Notes under the pieces: model-generated | Database searches by the model: none | Told to the model about the DNA's origin: nothing | The model's input: only the letters and a program-made list of their open reading frames with translations | Origin: Dyadobacter sp. CY356 | GTDB taxonomy: Bacteria; Bacteroidota; Bacteroidia; Cytophagales; Spirosomataceae | NCBI RefSeq assembly: GCF_021440195.1 | Contig: NZ_JAJTSZ010000002.1 | Span: forward strand, 434,001 to 498,000 | Length of the DNA stretch: 64,000 nt | Direction: 5' to 3' | Translations under genes and position numbers: made by a program | Shown: in pieces, positions 36,266 to 44,764 of the stretch | How the letters are laid out: each line of letters opens with the position of its first letter | Numbering within the stretch: position 1 is the first letter of the stretch

Positions 36266-37063
36266 TCAATTTACTCCCTGATGTGTATCTGTTGAAAGCA
36301 ATCCGTTTTTGGTAAGAATTTCTCTTGCCAGATTCAGATAACTAATAGCACCTTTACTGTCGGCATCCTGTGCCAGAACCGGAATCCCGTAACTTGGCGA
36401 TTCGCTTAAACGTATGTTGCGGGGTATGATGGTGTTAAAAACGAGTGATTCGAAGTGACTGGTAACTTCATTAACAACCTGATTTGACAAACGCAAACGC
36501 AGGTCATACATGGTTAATAAAATACCTTCAATCGCCAGGTTGGTATTTAAACGGGACTGGATAATTGTAATTGTGTTGAGGAGCTTGCCTAAACCCTCCA
36601 ATGCAAAATACTCGCACTGAACAGGTACAATCACAGAATCTGCCGCTGTTAAACTATTGATCGTTATTAAACCCAGCGAAGGTGAACAATCAATAATAAT
36701 GAAATCATAATCATCCTTAACTTCGGCAATGGCATCCTTCATCCGGTGCTCGCGGTTTTTAAGGTTGATCATTTCAATCTCCGCTCCGACCAGGTCAATG
36801 TGCGAAGGCAGCAGATTGAGGTTTGGGAAATCTGTTTCCAAAATCACCTCACCCGTCCTCACATCCTCAACCATGCACTCGTAGATACTGTTTTCCATTT
36901 CCTGAGGATTAAATCCAAGTCCGGATGTGGAATTTGCCTGCGGATCTGCATCAATAATAAGTGTACGAAACTCTAATGCTGCCAAACTTGCAGCTAAATT
37001 AATTGCGGTGGTTGTCTTACCTACTCCGCCTTTTTGGTTTGCAATTGCAATTACTTTGCCCAT
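36266..37063 (-). CDS. parA: Chromosome partitioning ATPase ParA
   Basis: Walker-type ATPase that positions ParB-parS complexes. The 265-aa protein opens MGKVIAIANQKGGVGKTTTAINLAA with the deviant Walker A (KGGVGKTT), then LIIDADPQAN and FIIIDCSPSLG. I use the ATG at 37063; a TTG lies eight codons upstream. First gene of the leftward run parA-parB-DUF5683-dapB-lepB. Confidence 0.96.
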   Translation of the reverse strand: MGKVIAIANQKGGVGKTTTAINLAASLAALEFRTLIIDADPQANSTSGLGFNPQEMENSIYECMVEDVRTGEVILETDFPNLNLLPSHIDLVGAEIEMINLKNREHRMKDAIAEVKDDYDFIIIDCSPSLGLITINSLTAADSVIVPVQCEYFALEGLGKLLNTITIIQSRLNTNLAIEGILLTMYDLRLRLSNQVVNEVTSHFESLVFNTIIPRNIRLSESPSYGIPVLAQDADSKGAISYLNLAREILTKNGLLSTDTHQGVN

Positions 37064-37119
37064 GAATTTTTGAATTACCAATGCCAAATTTCAATTATTC
37101 AGAGCAAACCACCAAAAAA

Positions 37120-37135
37120 TGTTCCACGGAGTTTA
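37120..37135 (+). promoter_or_regulatory. parS-like half site upstream of parA
   Basis: TGTTCCACG at 37120-37128 equals the left half of the parS consensus TGTTCCACGTGGAACA; the right half is degenerate (11/16 overall). A second half site is at 37222. Whether ParB binds is unknown. Confidence 0.25.
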
Positions 37136-37221
37136 AATAAAAAGTATTTACATCCTCAATATCAAATAATTAACTTATATTAATATTTGTTAAAATTTGA
37201 AATAAAGGTCTAAAAACACAA

Positions 37222-37237
37222 TGTTTCACGCCCAAAC
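37222..37237 (+). promoter_or_regulatory. Second parS-like half site near parA
   Basis: TGTTTCACG at 37222-37230 equals the left half of the classical parS TGTTTCACGTGAAACA; right half degenerate (11/16). It overlaps the stop codon of the radical SAM gene. Confidence 0.25.
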
Positions 37238-38248
37238 CTGTGTTCCTTCCGTACAGTTTTTACACATTTCTATCTCAGAACGTGACCGGATCAGGGACGC
37301 CCGGAAGTCATTATATTTTTTCCCACGCCATAGCTGGCGGAAGCTGGTTTTCTTCATATCGCCCAGCTGATATTCGGCATCCTTATCAAAACAACAGGGA
37401 ACAACGCCTCCGTCCCAGGTAATCACACACGAATGCCACATTTTCCAGCAGTGGTCCACAAATTTATTTTTGATTGAAAATTTACCGTCAGCGTGTTTCT
37501 CGTAACGGGAATATTTATCAATGGTAGGTATTAGATCAGAACCTTCTTCATAGTCGTAAATCTGGGCGGTTTTTAACCCTACTTCATCCACACCCATTTC
37601 TTCCGCCAGTCTTTTTACATCCTCAATCTGATGTTCATTCGGTTTGACAACGAGAAACTGGAAGATTACATGAGGCGTACTGGATTTAAGTTCCTTTTTC
37701 CATTTGATGATATTTCGGGTACCTTCGAGCACTTTTTCAAGATTCCCACCGATTCTATATTGCTCGTAAGTTTCCTGTGTTGTTCCGTCGATGGAAATAA
37801 TCAGGCGATCTAAACCTGACTCCACTGTTTTACGGGCTTTTTCATCTGTTAAATAATGCGCATTGGTGGAAGTTGCCGTGTATATCCCTTTTTCGTGGGC
37901 ATAATTGACAAGTTCAAAAAACTTGGGATGTAGATAGGGCTCTCCCTGGAAATAAAATATGAGGTATAGTAAAGTATCGGCTAATTCGTCAATTGTTTTC
38001 TTGTAAAGCTTTTCCTCCATCATGCCCGTCGGACGGGTGAAAGAACGCAAACCACTTGGACATTCCGGGCAGCGCAGATTGCAGGACGTTGTAGGTTCAA
38101 AAGAAATCGCAATGGGCATCCCCCAATGTACGGGCTGGCCGGTGGTTTTTGAGTAAAAATAACTGCTCAGTATCTGAATGGCATTCCATGCACGTCTTGG
38201 CGTTACCTTCGACATCAGGTTTAAACCATCTTTAAAATTTTTATTCAT
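37226..38248 (-). CDS. Radical SAM/SPASM domain protein
   Basis: A 340-aa radical SAM enzyme. The CxxxCxxC cluster motif is TTSCNLRCPECPSG near residue 53. A SPASM-type C-terminal region has CVITWDGGVVPCCFDKD and CKNCTEG for auxiliary Fe-S clusters. Such proteins modify peptides or act as glycan/cofactor maturases. No precursor peptide gene is visible beside it, so the substrate is unknown. Confidence 0.88.
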   Translation of the reverse strand: MNKNFKDGLNLMSKVTPRRAWNAIQILSSYFYSKTTGQPVHWGMPIAISFEPTTSCNLRCPECPSGLRSFTRPTGMMEEKLYKKTIDELADTLLYLIFYFQGEPYLHPKFFELVNYAHEKGIYTATSTNAHYLTDEKARKTVESGLDRLIISIDGTTQETYEQYRIGGNLEKVLEGTRNIIKWKKELKSSTPHVIFQFLVVKPNEHQIEDVKRLAEEMGVDEVGLKTAQIYDYEEGSDLIPTIDKYSRYEKHADGKFSIKNKFVDHCWKMWHSCVITWDGGVVPCCFDKDAEYQLGDMKKTSFRQLWRGKKYNDFRASLIRSRSEIEMCKNCTEGTQVWA

Positions 38249-38331
38249 TTTGTTGATTTTTGGCCGTCAAAATTTAAAAATTGACTGCTTAATAACTGTA
38301 AGAATATTTCCCGCCCCACGTTCAGTACTTT

Positions 38332-38793
38332 CTAACGAACTGATATACCGGTCGAGTACTTGATTTCCGAAATTACAAAATAGCTGCTGATGTGTAACAC
38401 ACTTTTCAGGGCAGAAAGTTTATGCTGATAAAATTGGTTGTATGCTTCCCCATCTTCCACAATGACTTTTAACATATAATCGAAGTTACCAGAGACCACT
38501 GAACATTCCAAAACCTCAGGCATATTGACAATCGCCTGATTGAAATCTTCAAAACTTTCCCGTTTTTGTTTATCCAGGGTTATATTACAATAAACTACCA
38601 GCGATTTACCGAGCTTTCTTCTGTTTAACAAACACACATATTTGTCGATAAAACCCTCTCTTTCAAGTTTTCTGATGCGGTCATGCACAGGTGTTACCGA
38701 CAGATTTATCCTGCTGGCAATTTCCTTCATCGTAAACTGAGAATTCTCCTGAAGCAGTTCAAGTATTCGTTTGTCGGTCAGATCAATTTGCAT
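38332..38793 (-). CDS. Lrp/AsnC family transcriptional regulator
   Basis: The 153-aa protein has an N-terminal helix-turn-helix (LTDKRILELLQENSQFTMKEIASRINLSVTPVHDRIRKLE) and the C-terminal RAM ligand-binding domain (VLECSVVSGNFDYMLKVIVED). The start is the ATG at 38793; the frame is open upstream, but that extension overlaps the divergent ald start and is not Lrp-like. Divergent orientation to alanine dehydrogenase suggests it controls ald in response to alanine or another amino acid. Confidence 0.93.
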   Translation of the reverse strand: MQIDLTDKRILELLQENSQFTMKEIASRINLSVTPVHDRIRKLEREGFIDKYVCLLNRRKLGKSLVVYCNITLDKQKRESFEDFNQAIVNMPEVLECSVVSGNFDYMLKVIVEDGEAYNQFYQHKLSALKSVLHISSYFVISEIKYSTGISVR

Positions 38794-38977
38794 GAAAAGT
38801 ATTTTTTTGTCGAAAGCATATATTTCTACACAAATGAAAGAATTAATTTCTTCCCGGAACTCTTCGAACAGTTTTTTTTTCTGTATTTCAATTAAACAAA
38901 AGAAAGTTTTTCCCTCATCCGGTATTTTTACAAACGAATTTTCAAAGTGACAATTTTCAAATCTAACTCTTATTACT

Positions 38978-40090
38978 ATGATCATCGGCGTTCCGAAAGA
39001 AATTAAAAACAATGAAAACCGTGTGGCCGTCACGCCTGCGGGAATTACAGAATTCCGCAAACATGGACATACCATTTATGTACAGACGGAAGCGGGAAAA
39101 GGAAGTGGATTTTCTGACGAACAATATACCGAAGCAGGTGCTACCATTCTTTCGACAATTGAAGAGGTATACGCGATTGCTGAAATGATCATTAAAGTAA
39201 AAGAGCCGATTGAAAGTGAATATGCTTTAATCAAAGAAGATCAGTTGCTGTTTACCTATTTCCACTTTGCATCATCTGAGCCGCTTACAAATGCAATGAT
39301 CGAACGTAAGGCGGTTTGTCTGGCTTACGAGACTGTGGAAAGAACTGACAGAAGTTTACCACTTCTTATTCCAATGAGTGAAGTTGCCGGTCGTATGGCT
39401 GTGCAGGAAGGTGCAAAATATCTTGAAAAACCAATGGGTGGATTCGGAATTTTGCTTGGTGGTGTTGCCGGCGTTAAACCCGCCAATGTGCTTGTTCTTG
39501 GGGGTGGTATAGTTGGAACGCAGGCTGCAAAAATGGCGGCTGGTTTAGGTGCCAATGTTACGATTGTTGATATCAGCCTTGCACGTCTTCGTTACCTTGA
39601 AGATATTATGCCGGCGAATGTAGATACCGTAATGTCAAATGAATACAACATCCGTGATCTTGTAAAAAGCTCGATCCTTATTATTGGCGGTGTATTAATT
39701 CCTGGCGCAAAAGCACCTTCATTAATCACACGAGATATGTTGAAATTAATGAAACCTGGTACCGTTATGGTTGACGTTGCGATTGACCAAGGCGGATGTT
39801 TTGAAACATCTCACGCTACAACGCATGAAGATCCGATTTACGAAGTGGATGGCGTAGTTCATTATTGCGTAGCGAACATGCCAGGTGCCGTTCCTTATAC
39901 TTCAACATTAGCACTAACGAATGCAACGCTTCCTTATGCCTTATTATTGGCGAACAAAGGATGGAAAGCAGCTTGTGCAACAAACGAGGAATTGAAAAAA
40001 GGACTTAATGTTGTGAATGGAAAAATTGTTTTCAAAGGTGTTTCCGATGCCTGGAACCTTCCTTATACAGAAGTGAGCGAAGTACTGTAA
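38978..40090 (+). CDS. ald: Alanine dehydrogenase
   Basis: NAD-dependent interconversion of alanine and pyruvate plus ammonia. The 370-aa protein has the family N-terminus MIIGVPKEIKNNENRVAVTPAG, the catalytic KVKEP and FTYFHFA segments, the NAD-binding VLVLGGGIVGTQAAKMAAGLGA near residue 168, and VDVAIDQGGCFETSHATTH. Divergent from an Lrp-type regulator with a 184-bp shared promoter region; ends in a strong terminator. Confidence 0.96.
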   Translation: MIIGVPKEIKNNENRVAVTPAGITEFRKHGHTIYVQTEAGKGSGFSDEQYTEAGATILSTIEEVYAIAEMIIKVKEPIESEYALIKEDQLLFTYFHFASSEPLTNAMIERKAVCLAYETVERTDRSLPLLIPMSEVAGRMAVQEGAKYLEKPMGGFGILLGGVAGVKPANVLVLGGGIVGTQAAKMAAGLGANVTIVDISLARLRYLEDIMPANVDTVMSNEYNIRDLVKSSILIIGGVLIPGAKAPSLITRDMLKLMKPGTVMVDVAIDQGGCFETSHATTHEDPIYEVDGVVHYCVANMPGAVPYTSTLALTNATLPYALLLANKGWKAACATNEELKKGLNVVNGKIVFKGVSDAWNLPYTEVSEVL

Positions 40091-40107
40091 TATATCAACT
40101 TTAAGTC

Positions 40108-40149
40108 AGAAAGCCGGATCGAAAAAATGTCGATCCGGCTTTCTTTTTT
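40108..40149 (+). terminator. ald terminator
   Basis: AGAAAGCCGGATCG (40108-40121) and CGATCCGGCTTTCT (40131-40144) form a perfect 14-bp stem followed by a T7 tract. Confidence 0.92.
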
Positions 40150-40156
40150 TACAATT

Positions 40157-40702
40157 TTACAATCCGAAATTTTTCGAGATTCCAAAACCTGCGCCACTGC
40201 CAAAATTAAGCCCGAAACTGCTGCTTTTCTTTTCTCCTTTTATCTTATTGGTTGCAAAGCCAAGACTCCCAAAATTAAAATTCAAGGCAAAACCATTTTT
40301 AAGATTAACTCCTATCGCAGGAAAAATTGTTGATTCGAAACCGTTCATTTTAACCCCCGCAGTTTTACCAGACAAAAAATTAGTATTCAATTGTCCGTAA
40401 ACCGCGAATATGTCAGATAACGGATAGGCATAACGAATGAAAGGCCCCGCTCCGAATGATGTCGTTTTAATTTCAGGTGAACCTGTTTTTGAAGATGTTG
40501 TGTGAAGATTGACCCCACCCGTCCAGTGATCGTTCCATTGATATCCAACTGCTGGCGTGAACGAAAAACTGTTTGTTTTAATGTCCGATGAAGACTTGGA
40601 ACTATTGATTCCCAGACCTCCATAAACCAGAATTGAATTACTCTGAGCCTGAACAGCCATGGCAGCCATCGCAAACATCATACTTAAAAATACTTTTTTC
40701 AT
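40157..40702 (-). CDS. Small outer membrane beta-barrel protein
   Basis: The 181-aa protein has a signal peptide (MKKVFLSMMFAMAAMAVQAQ) and about eight amphipathic strands. Typical turns are GYQWNDHWTGGVNL and FGAGPFIRYAYPL, and it ends in FGISKNFGL. It fits the OmpW/OmpX-like opacity family barrels. Function unknown. Confidence 0.8.
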   Translation of the reverse strand: MKKVFLSMMFAMAAMAVQAQSNSILVYGGLGINSSKSSSDIKTNSFSFTPAVGYQWNDHWTGGVNLHTTSSKTGSPEIKTTSFGAGPFIRYAYPLSDIFAVYGQLNTNFLSGKTAGVKMNGFESTIFPAIGVNLKNGFALNFNFGSLGFATNKIKGEKKSSSFGLNFGSGAGFGISKNFGL

Positions 40703-40732
40703 GTCAGATTGTATATAGTTGTGAATTTCATG

Positions 40733-40750
40733 ATCACCAACTCTGGTGAT
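40733..40750. promoter_or_regulatory. Inverted repeat in the leader of the small barrel gene
   Basis: ATCACCA (40733-40739) and TGGTGAT (40744-40750) form a 7-bp inverted repeat with a 4-nt spacer, 31 nt upstream of the start. Operator or leader hairpin; not tested. Confidence 0.3.
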
Positions 40751-40904
40751 TTGCCTCTATATACGGGCTAAACACAAAAAAGTAACTGACACAAAAATTC
40801 AATAATTAAGCATTCTGACGCTTTCGGAGATATTATTTCGCAGACATGACAGAACGTGATAAATTTTATTTCTGAAAATATTACAATTACTTTCTTGCAG
40901 CTAT

Positions 40905-40934
40905 TGACATTTAAAATAATAGTTGTACTTTTGT
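40905..40934 (+). promoter_or_regulatory. Promoter of the DEAD-box helicase gene
   Basis: TTGACA (40905-40910) and TACTTTTG (40927-40934) match the Bacteroidota TTG-N19-TAnnTTTG consensus. Transcription from about 40941 gives a leader of about 365 nt. Confidence 0.65.
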
Positions 40935-40940
40935 AAAAAA

Positions 40941-41304
40941 TTAGAACGAACATCCGTTCGCTTCTCTGCTTCATATCACGGTTCGGCGATTTATTTTTAG
41001 CGCCACCAACCTTTAAAACGCCTGGTTGGTTTTACCCGTTTCGTCATGCAGAGCCCCACGGATGTCTTGTGGTGGGCTTAGCGCAATCCCTTAAATTTAA
41101 GTTACTGACAGTCATCAGCGTTGTTGTACCAAACCGGTTTTTCGCGGTTTACCTTAACAATCAGACATGATTTCAAATTGTGCAGGTTTTCAATATTCTA
41201 TTTAATATTCGTCATGAAGGATATTGGATTGATATTGCCGGCAACCTACTGACTTCTAATTCTTATAAAATAATTTTTAAAGAATTTTAATAATAACAAG
41301 ATAG
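40941..41304 (+). promoter_or_regulatory. Long structured 5' leader of the DEAD-box helicase mRNA
   Basis: About 365 nt without an ORF of note. Potential stems include CGAAC/GTTCG (40948-40961), ACCAACC/GGTTGGT (41005-41030), AGCCCCAC/GTGGGCT (41052-41078) and AAACCG/CGGTTT (41131-41150). It has no internal T-tract terminator. Its position in front of an RNA helicase suggests cold- or auto-regulation, as for the long leader of E. coli deaD. A separate small RNA cannot be excluded. Confidence 0.5.
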
Positions 41305-43140
41305 ATGACTACTGAAACAATTGAGACAATTGAAGATTTTGAGACCTTCGCTGATTTAGGACTCTCAGAAAACATTCTTAAAGCCTTAACTGAAATGGGT
41401 TTCACAAAACCCTCTCCAATTCAAGCACAGGGTATTCCGGCTGTAATGCTAGGTTCTGACGTAATCGGTCAGGCGCAAACAGGAACAGGAAAAACTGCTG
41501 CTTTTGGAATACCTGTACTTGAACGTATTGACGTAACCAACAATGCTGTTCAGGCACTTATACTTTGCCCTACAAGAGAATTAGCCGTACAGGTTTCTGA
41601 GGAAATCGGAAGACTTGCTAAATTTCAGCGTGGACTTAAAATTGAAGCTATTTACGGTGGTGATTCTATTGATCGCCAGATACGTTCTTTGAAAAAAGGT
41701 GTTCATATAGTTGTAGGAACTCCTGGTCGTGTAATGGATCATATGCAGCGTCGTACTTTGAAATTTGACGAAGTTCGCATGATGGTTCTTGACGAAGCTG
41801 ACGAAATGTTGGACATGGGTTTCCGTGAAGATATTGAAAGCATTCTGGCTGACATGCCGGAAGATCGCCAGACAATTCTTTTCTCGGCTACTATGTCTAA
41901 GCCGATCATGTCGATCACAAAACGCTTCCTTAATGATCCTGTGTTGATTAAAGTAGTTCGTAACGAGCTTACTAACGTTAACATCGAACAGGTTTGTTTT
42001 GAAGTAAAACCTCAGGCGAAAGTTGAAGTAATGACTCGTCTGATCGATATGTACCATTTGAAATCACTTCTTGTTTTTTGTAACACAAAACGCAAAGTGG
42101 ACGAAATCGTTGAAGAATTACAACTTCGCGGTTACGCATCAGAAGGTATTCACGGTGACTTGCGTCAGCAACAACGCAGCAATGTAATGAGCAAATTCAA
42201 GGCGGGTGTAACAACCATCCTTGTTGCAACAGACGTAGCTGCACGTGGAATTGACGTTAGCGGTCTTGATGGCGTAATTAATTACGACATTCCTTTGGAC
42301 GAAGAATATTACGTACACCGTATCGGCCGTACAGGTCGTGCCGGTATGTCCGGAAAAGCATTCTCACTGGTTGCACGTGACGAAAAATTCCGTCTGAAAA
42401 CCATTGAAAACTATACAAAAGTAAAAATCGAAAAAGGCGTTATTCCTTCTTACGAAGATATCGTTGGTGTTCGTAAAGCCCGTTTTGTTGAAAGCATTTC
42501 TGCTTCAATTCAGGAAGGTGATACAGATCTTTATCAGGATGTATTGGAAATGTTACGTCACAGCGGTTTTACAACTGAACAAATCGTAGCAGCACTTGCC
42601 AAACAAATTATGGGTGTTCAGAAAAACGAATACGCAGATACTAACCTGGCATGGGAAGAAAGACGTGGTGGCGAAGGCCGTCGTGAAGGTGGAAGCGATC
42701 GTTTCGAACGTCGTTCATCCGGCGGATCAACAGGCGGACGTTTTGAAAGAGGTTCCCGTGATGGCGGAAGCCGTGAAGGAGATCGTCGCGGACCAAGTTC
42801 TGACCGCTTTGCGAGCAGAGAACGTACTGGCAGCAGCGAATCACGTGCACCGCGTGAACCGCGTGAACGTGATGGAGAAGCAAAACGTACAGCAGCACCG
42901 GAAGCAGGTATGACTCGTTTGTTCCTTAGCCTTGGACGCAAAGATCATATCATGCCTCGTGATATCGTTGGAGCGATTGCTGGTGAAGCAAACATTCCTG
43001 GTAAAACGATCGGAGCAATTGATATTTATGATAAATTCACTTTTGTTGATGTTCCTGAACGCGATGCACGCACCGTACTACGTGCCATGGACGGTAACAC
43101 AATCAAAGGAAAAGCAGTACAGATTGACATTGCAAAATAA
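41305..43140 (+). CDS. deaD: DEAD-box ATP-dependent RNA helicase (DeaD/CsdA-like)
   Basis: A 611-aa RNA helicase for ribosome assembly and mRNA unwinding. The Q motif FTKPSPIQAQ is near residue 34, Walker A AQTGTGKT near 54, then DEAD, SAT, DVAARGIDV and HRIGRTGRAG. Residues ~450-535 form a basic, disordered Arg/Gly/Ser-rich linker (RRGGEGRREGG). The last ~75 residues are a DbpA-type RNA-binding domain (RLFLSLGRKDHIMPRDIVGAI). Long leader and strong promoter upstream. Confidence 0.94.
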   Translation: MTTETIETIEDFETFADLGLSENILKALTEMGFTKPSPIQAQGIPAVMLGSDVIGQAQTGTGKTAAFGIPVLERIDVTNNAVQALILCPTRELAVQVSEEIGRLAKFQRGLKIEAIYGGDSIDRQIRSLKKGVHIVVGTPGRVMDHMQRRTLKFDEVRMMVLDEADEMLDMGFREDIESILADMPEDRQTILFSATMSKPIMSITKRFLNDPVLIKVVRNELTNVNIEQVCFEVKPQAKVEVMTRLIDMYHLKSLLVFCNTKRKVDEIVEELQLRGYASEGIHGDLRQQQRSNVMSKFKAGVTTILVATDVAARGIDVSGLDGVINYDIPLDEEYYVHRIGRTGRAGMSGKAFSLVARDEKFRLKTIENYTKVKIEKGVIPSYEDIVGVRKARFVESISASIQEGDTDLYQDVLEMLRHSGFTTEQIVAALAKQIMGVQKNEYADTNLAWEERRGGEGRREGGSDRFERRSSGGSTGGRFERGSRDGGSREGDRRGPSSDRFASRERTGSSESRAPREPRERDGEAKRTAAPEAGMTRLFLSLGRKDHIMPRDIVGAIAGEANIPGKTIGAIDIYDKFTFVDVPERDARTVLRAMDGNTIKGKAVQIDIAK

Positions 43141-43174
43141 TCATTCTGATTTCTGACACCATATATGAATTAAG

Positions 43175-43203
43175 AGGGACTTGTAAAAGAGTCCCTTTTT
43201 TTG
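43175..43203 (+). terminator. Terminator of the DEAD-box helicase gene
   Basis: AGGGACT (43175-43181) and AGTCCCT (43190-43196) with an 8-nt loop, followed by TTTTTTTG. Confidence 0.88.
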
Positions 43204-43215
43204 TTACTTTTCCAA

Positions 43216-43749
43216 ATGGAAAATAATGAAAAACCAGAAGTCTGGCTTCGTGGGCCGCTTCCCAATATACCTACCGTTTTGCAGCCAGCTGCTCATGCGC
43301 TTTTGCAGGCACAGGAAGAAATCAATAGATTAAACCCAAACTTCCCTTCTGAATTACTATGGACCAAACCTGCCGGATCAGCTTCAGTAGGTTTTCATAT
43401 GCAGCATCTTGCTGGTGTACTGGACAGGCTCCTTACCTATGCCCGCGAAGAATCGCTCACAGAAGAACAACTTAAATATTTAAGACAGGAAGGACAACCT
43501 CCATTCCCGGATTGTAGTTTTACCGATTTACTACATCATCTCAATAACCAGTTTGACACCGCAATCTCTCAAATCAAAAATACGGATCCGTCAACAATTC
43601 TGGAAGTAAGAATGGTAGGCCGCGCACAGATTCCTTCTACTCATTTGGGATTAATATTTCATGCGGCCGAGCATACTATGCGCCATTTAGGGCAATTGCT
43701 GGTAACCATGAAAATATTATTATCAGATAATGACAATCGGAGAAACTAA
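43216..43749 (+). CDS. DinB-family four-helix-bundle protein
   Basis: The 177-aa DinB/YfiT-like fold has three candidate metal-binding histidines: FHMQHLAGVLDRLL near residue 58 and HAAEHTMRHLGQLL near 155. Family members are metal-dependent thiol or glutathione transferases of mostly unknown substrate. The start is the ATG at 43216; a TTG 15 bp upstream sits in the T tract of the preceding terminator and is unlikely. Confidence 0.87.
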   Translation: MENNEKPEVWLRGPLPNIPTVLQPAAHALLQAQEEINRLNPNFPSELLWTKPAGSASVGFHMQHLAGVLDRLLTYAREESLTEEQLKYLRQEGQPPFPDCSFTDLLHHLNNQFDTAISQIKNTDPSTILEVRMVGRAQIPSTHLGLIFHAAEHTMRHLGQLLVTMKILLSDNDNRRN

Positions 43750-43853
43750 CGACTTTGTAAGTAATAATTTCCAGTTACATAAATTGTATTATTGAGTAGT
43801 TCGCATTGCACTTTCTCTTCTTTAAGTGTTTATTTTGAACTAATATAACTCTT

Positions 43854-44699
43854 ATGCAATTTTTGAAGTCTACCTTGCTTTTCTGCTTATTGGCAGTGTG
43901 CGGATTATCAGCCTCGGCACAAAATAATCCCGAAGACAAATCCGGTTGGAAACTTGGGTCACAATCTTACACATTTCGTCTTTTTACCTTTGCCGAAGCA
44001 TTGAAAAAAATCGATAGCTGCGGTTTAAAATATGTTGAAGCGTTTCCCGGACAAAAACTTGGTGGAGGCGTGGACGGGACCATGGATTTTAAAATGGATG
44101 CCGCAAAACGCCAGGAAGTTAAAGCACTTCTAAAAAAATACGGCATTACGATGACGGCTTTTGGTGTTGTAAACGCAACGAATGAAGAAGAGTGGAAAAC
44201 ACTTTTTGAATTTGCAAAAGATATGGGAATTCTGAATATTGATACCGAGCCAAAACCGGAACAATTCGCCTACATCGCTCCATTAGCAGATAAATATAAA
44301 ATTAATGTTGCGCTGCACAATCATCCGAAACCTTCACATTACTGGTCTCCGGATTCCGTATTGAAATACGCTGCAAAAAGTAAATTCATAGGCTCTTGCT
44401 CGGATATCGGTCACTGGGTTCGTTCCGGGCTGGATCCCGTTGCGTGTCTGAAACAATTAAACGGCCATGTTCTCGGATTACACTTTAAAGATGTCGTAAA
44501 GGATACACCAGACGGGAAATATCATGATGTGGTCTGGGGAAAGGGTGACAGCCAGGTTGACGCTGTTATTGCTGAACTTAAACGTCAGAAATTTAAAGGA
44601 CCAATTTCAGTTGAATATGAATATCACTGGGAGAACAATGGCCCTGAGGTAGCAGAAAGCGTTAAATATTTCCGTACGACGTTTCAAAAAGTGAAATAA
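43854..44699 (+). CDS. Secreted sugar phosphate isomerase/epimerase-like TIM barrel
   Basis: The 281-aa AP-endonuclease-2/xylose-isomerase-like TIM barrel has a Sec signal peptide (MQFLKSTLLFCLLAVCGLSASAQ). Typical barrel segments are YVEAFPGQKLGG, NVALHNHPKPSHYWSP, SCSDIGHWVRSG, LHFKDV and ISVEYEYHW, with the metal-binding residues present. Periplasmic action on sugars is inferred. A second family member follows 65 bp downstream. Confidence 0.88.
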   Translation: MQFLKSTLLFCLLAVCGLSASAQNNPEDKSGWKLGSQSYTFRLFTFAEALKKIDSCGLKYVEAFPGQKLGGGVDGTMDFKMDAAKRQEVKALLKKYGITMTAFGVVNATNEEEWKTLFEFAKDMGILNIDTEPKPEQFAYIAPLADKYKINVALHNHPKPSHYWSPDSVLKYAAKSKFIGSCSDIGHWVRSGLDPVACLKQLNGHVLGLHFKDVVKDTPDGKYHDVVWGKGDSQVDAVIAELKRQKFKGPISVEYEYHWENNGPEVAESVKYFRTTFQKVK

Positions 44700-44764
44700 A
44701 ACGACGTATTTCCAAGTTAAAAAGTTGAATAAATTATTACCTTTTCATATTAACAACAGCATTT

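Noticed and set aside
38794..39075. Upstream extension of the Lrp reading frame to about 247 aa
   Set aside because: The extra residues are not Lrp-like and overlap the ald start on the other strand; the ATG at 38793 gives the standard 153-aa protein.
40768..40974. Open frame of 69 aa on the - strand upstream of deaD
   Set aside because: It overlaps the strong deaD promoter and has no family features.
40941..41304. Stand-alone structural RNA (6S, RNase P RNA or tmRNA) in the deaD leader
   Set aside because: I see none of their conserved motifs and no terminator before the helicase start; an mRNA leader fits better.
42596..42941. Overlapping open frames on both strands in the deaD C-terminal region
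   Set aside because: They arise from the Arg/Gly/Ser-rich repeat-like linker of the helicase and have no independent support.
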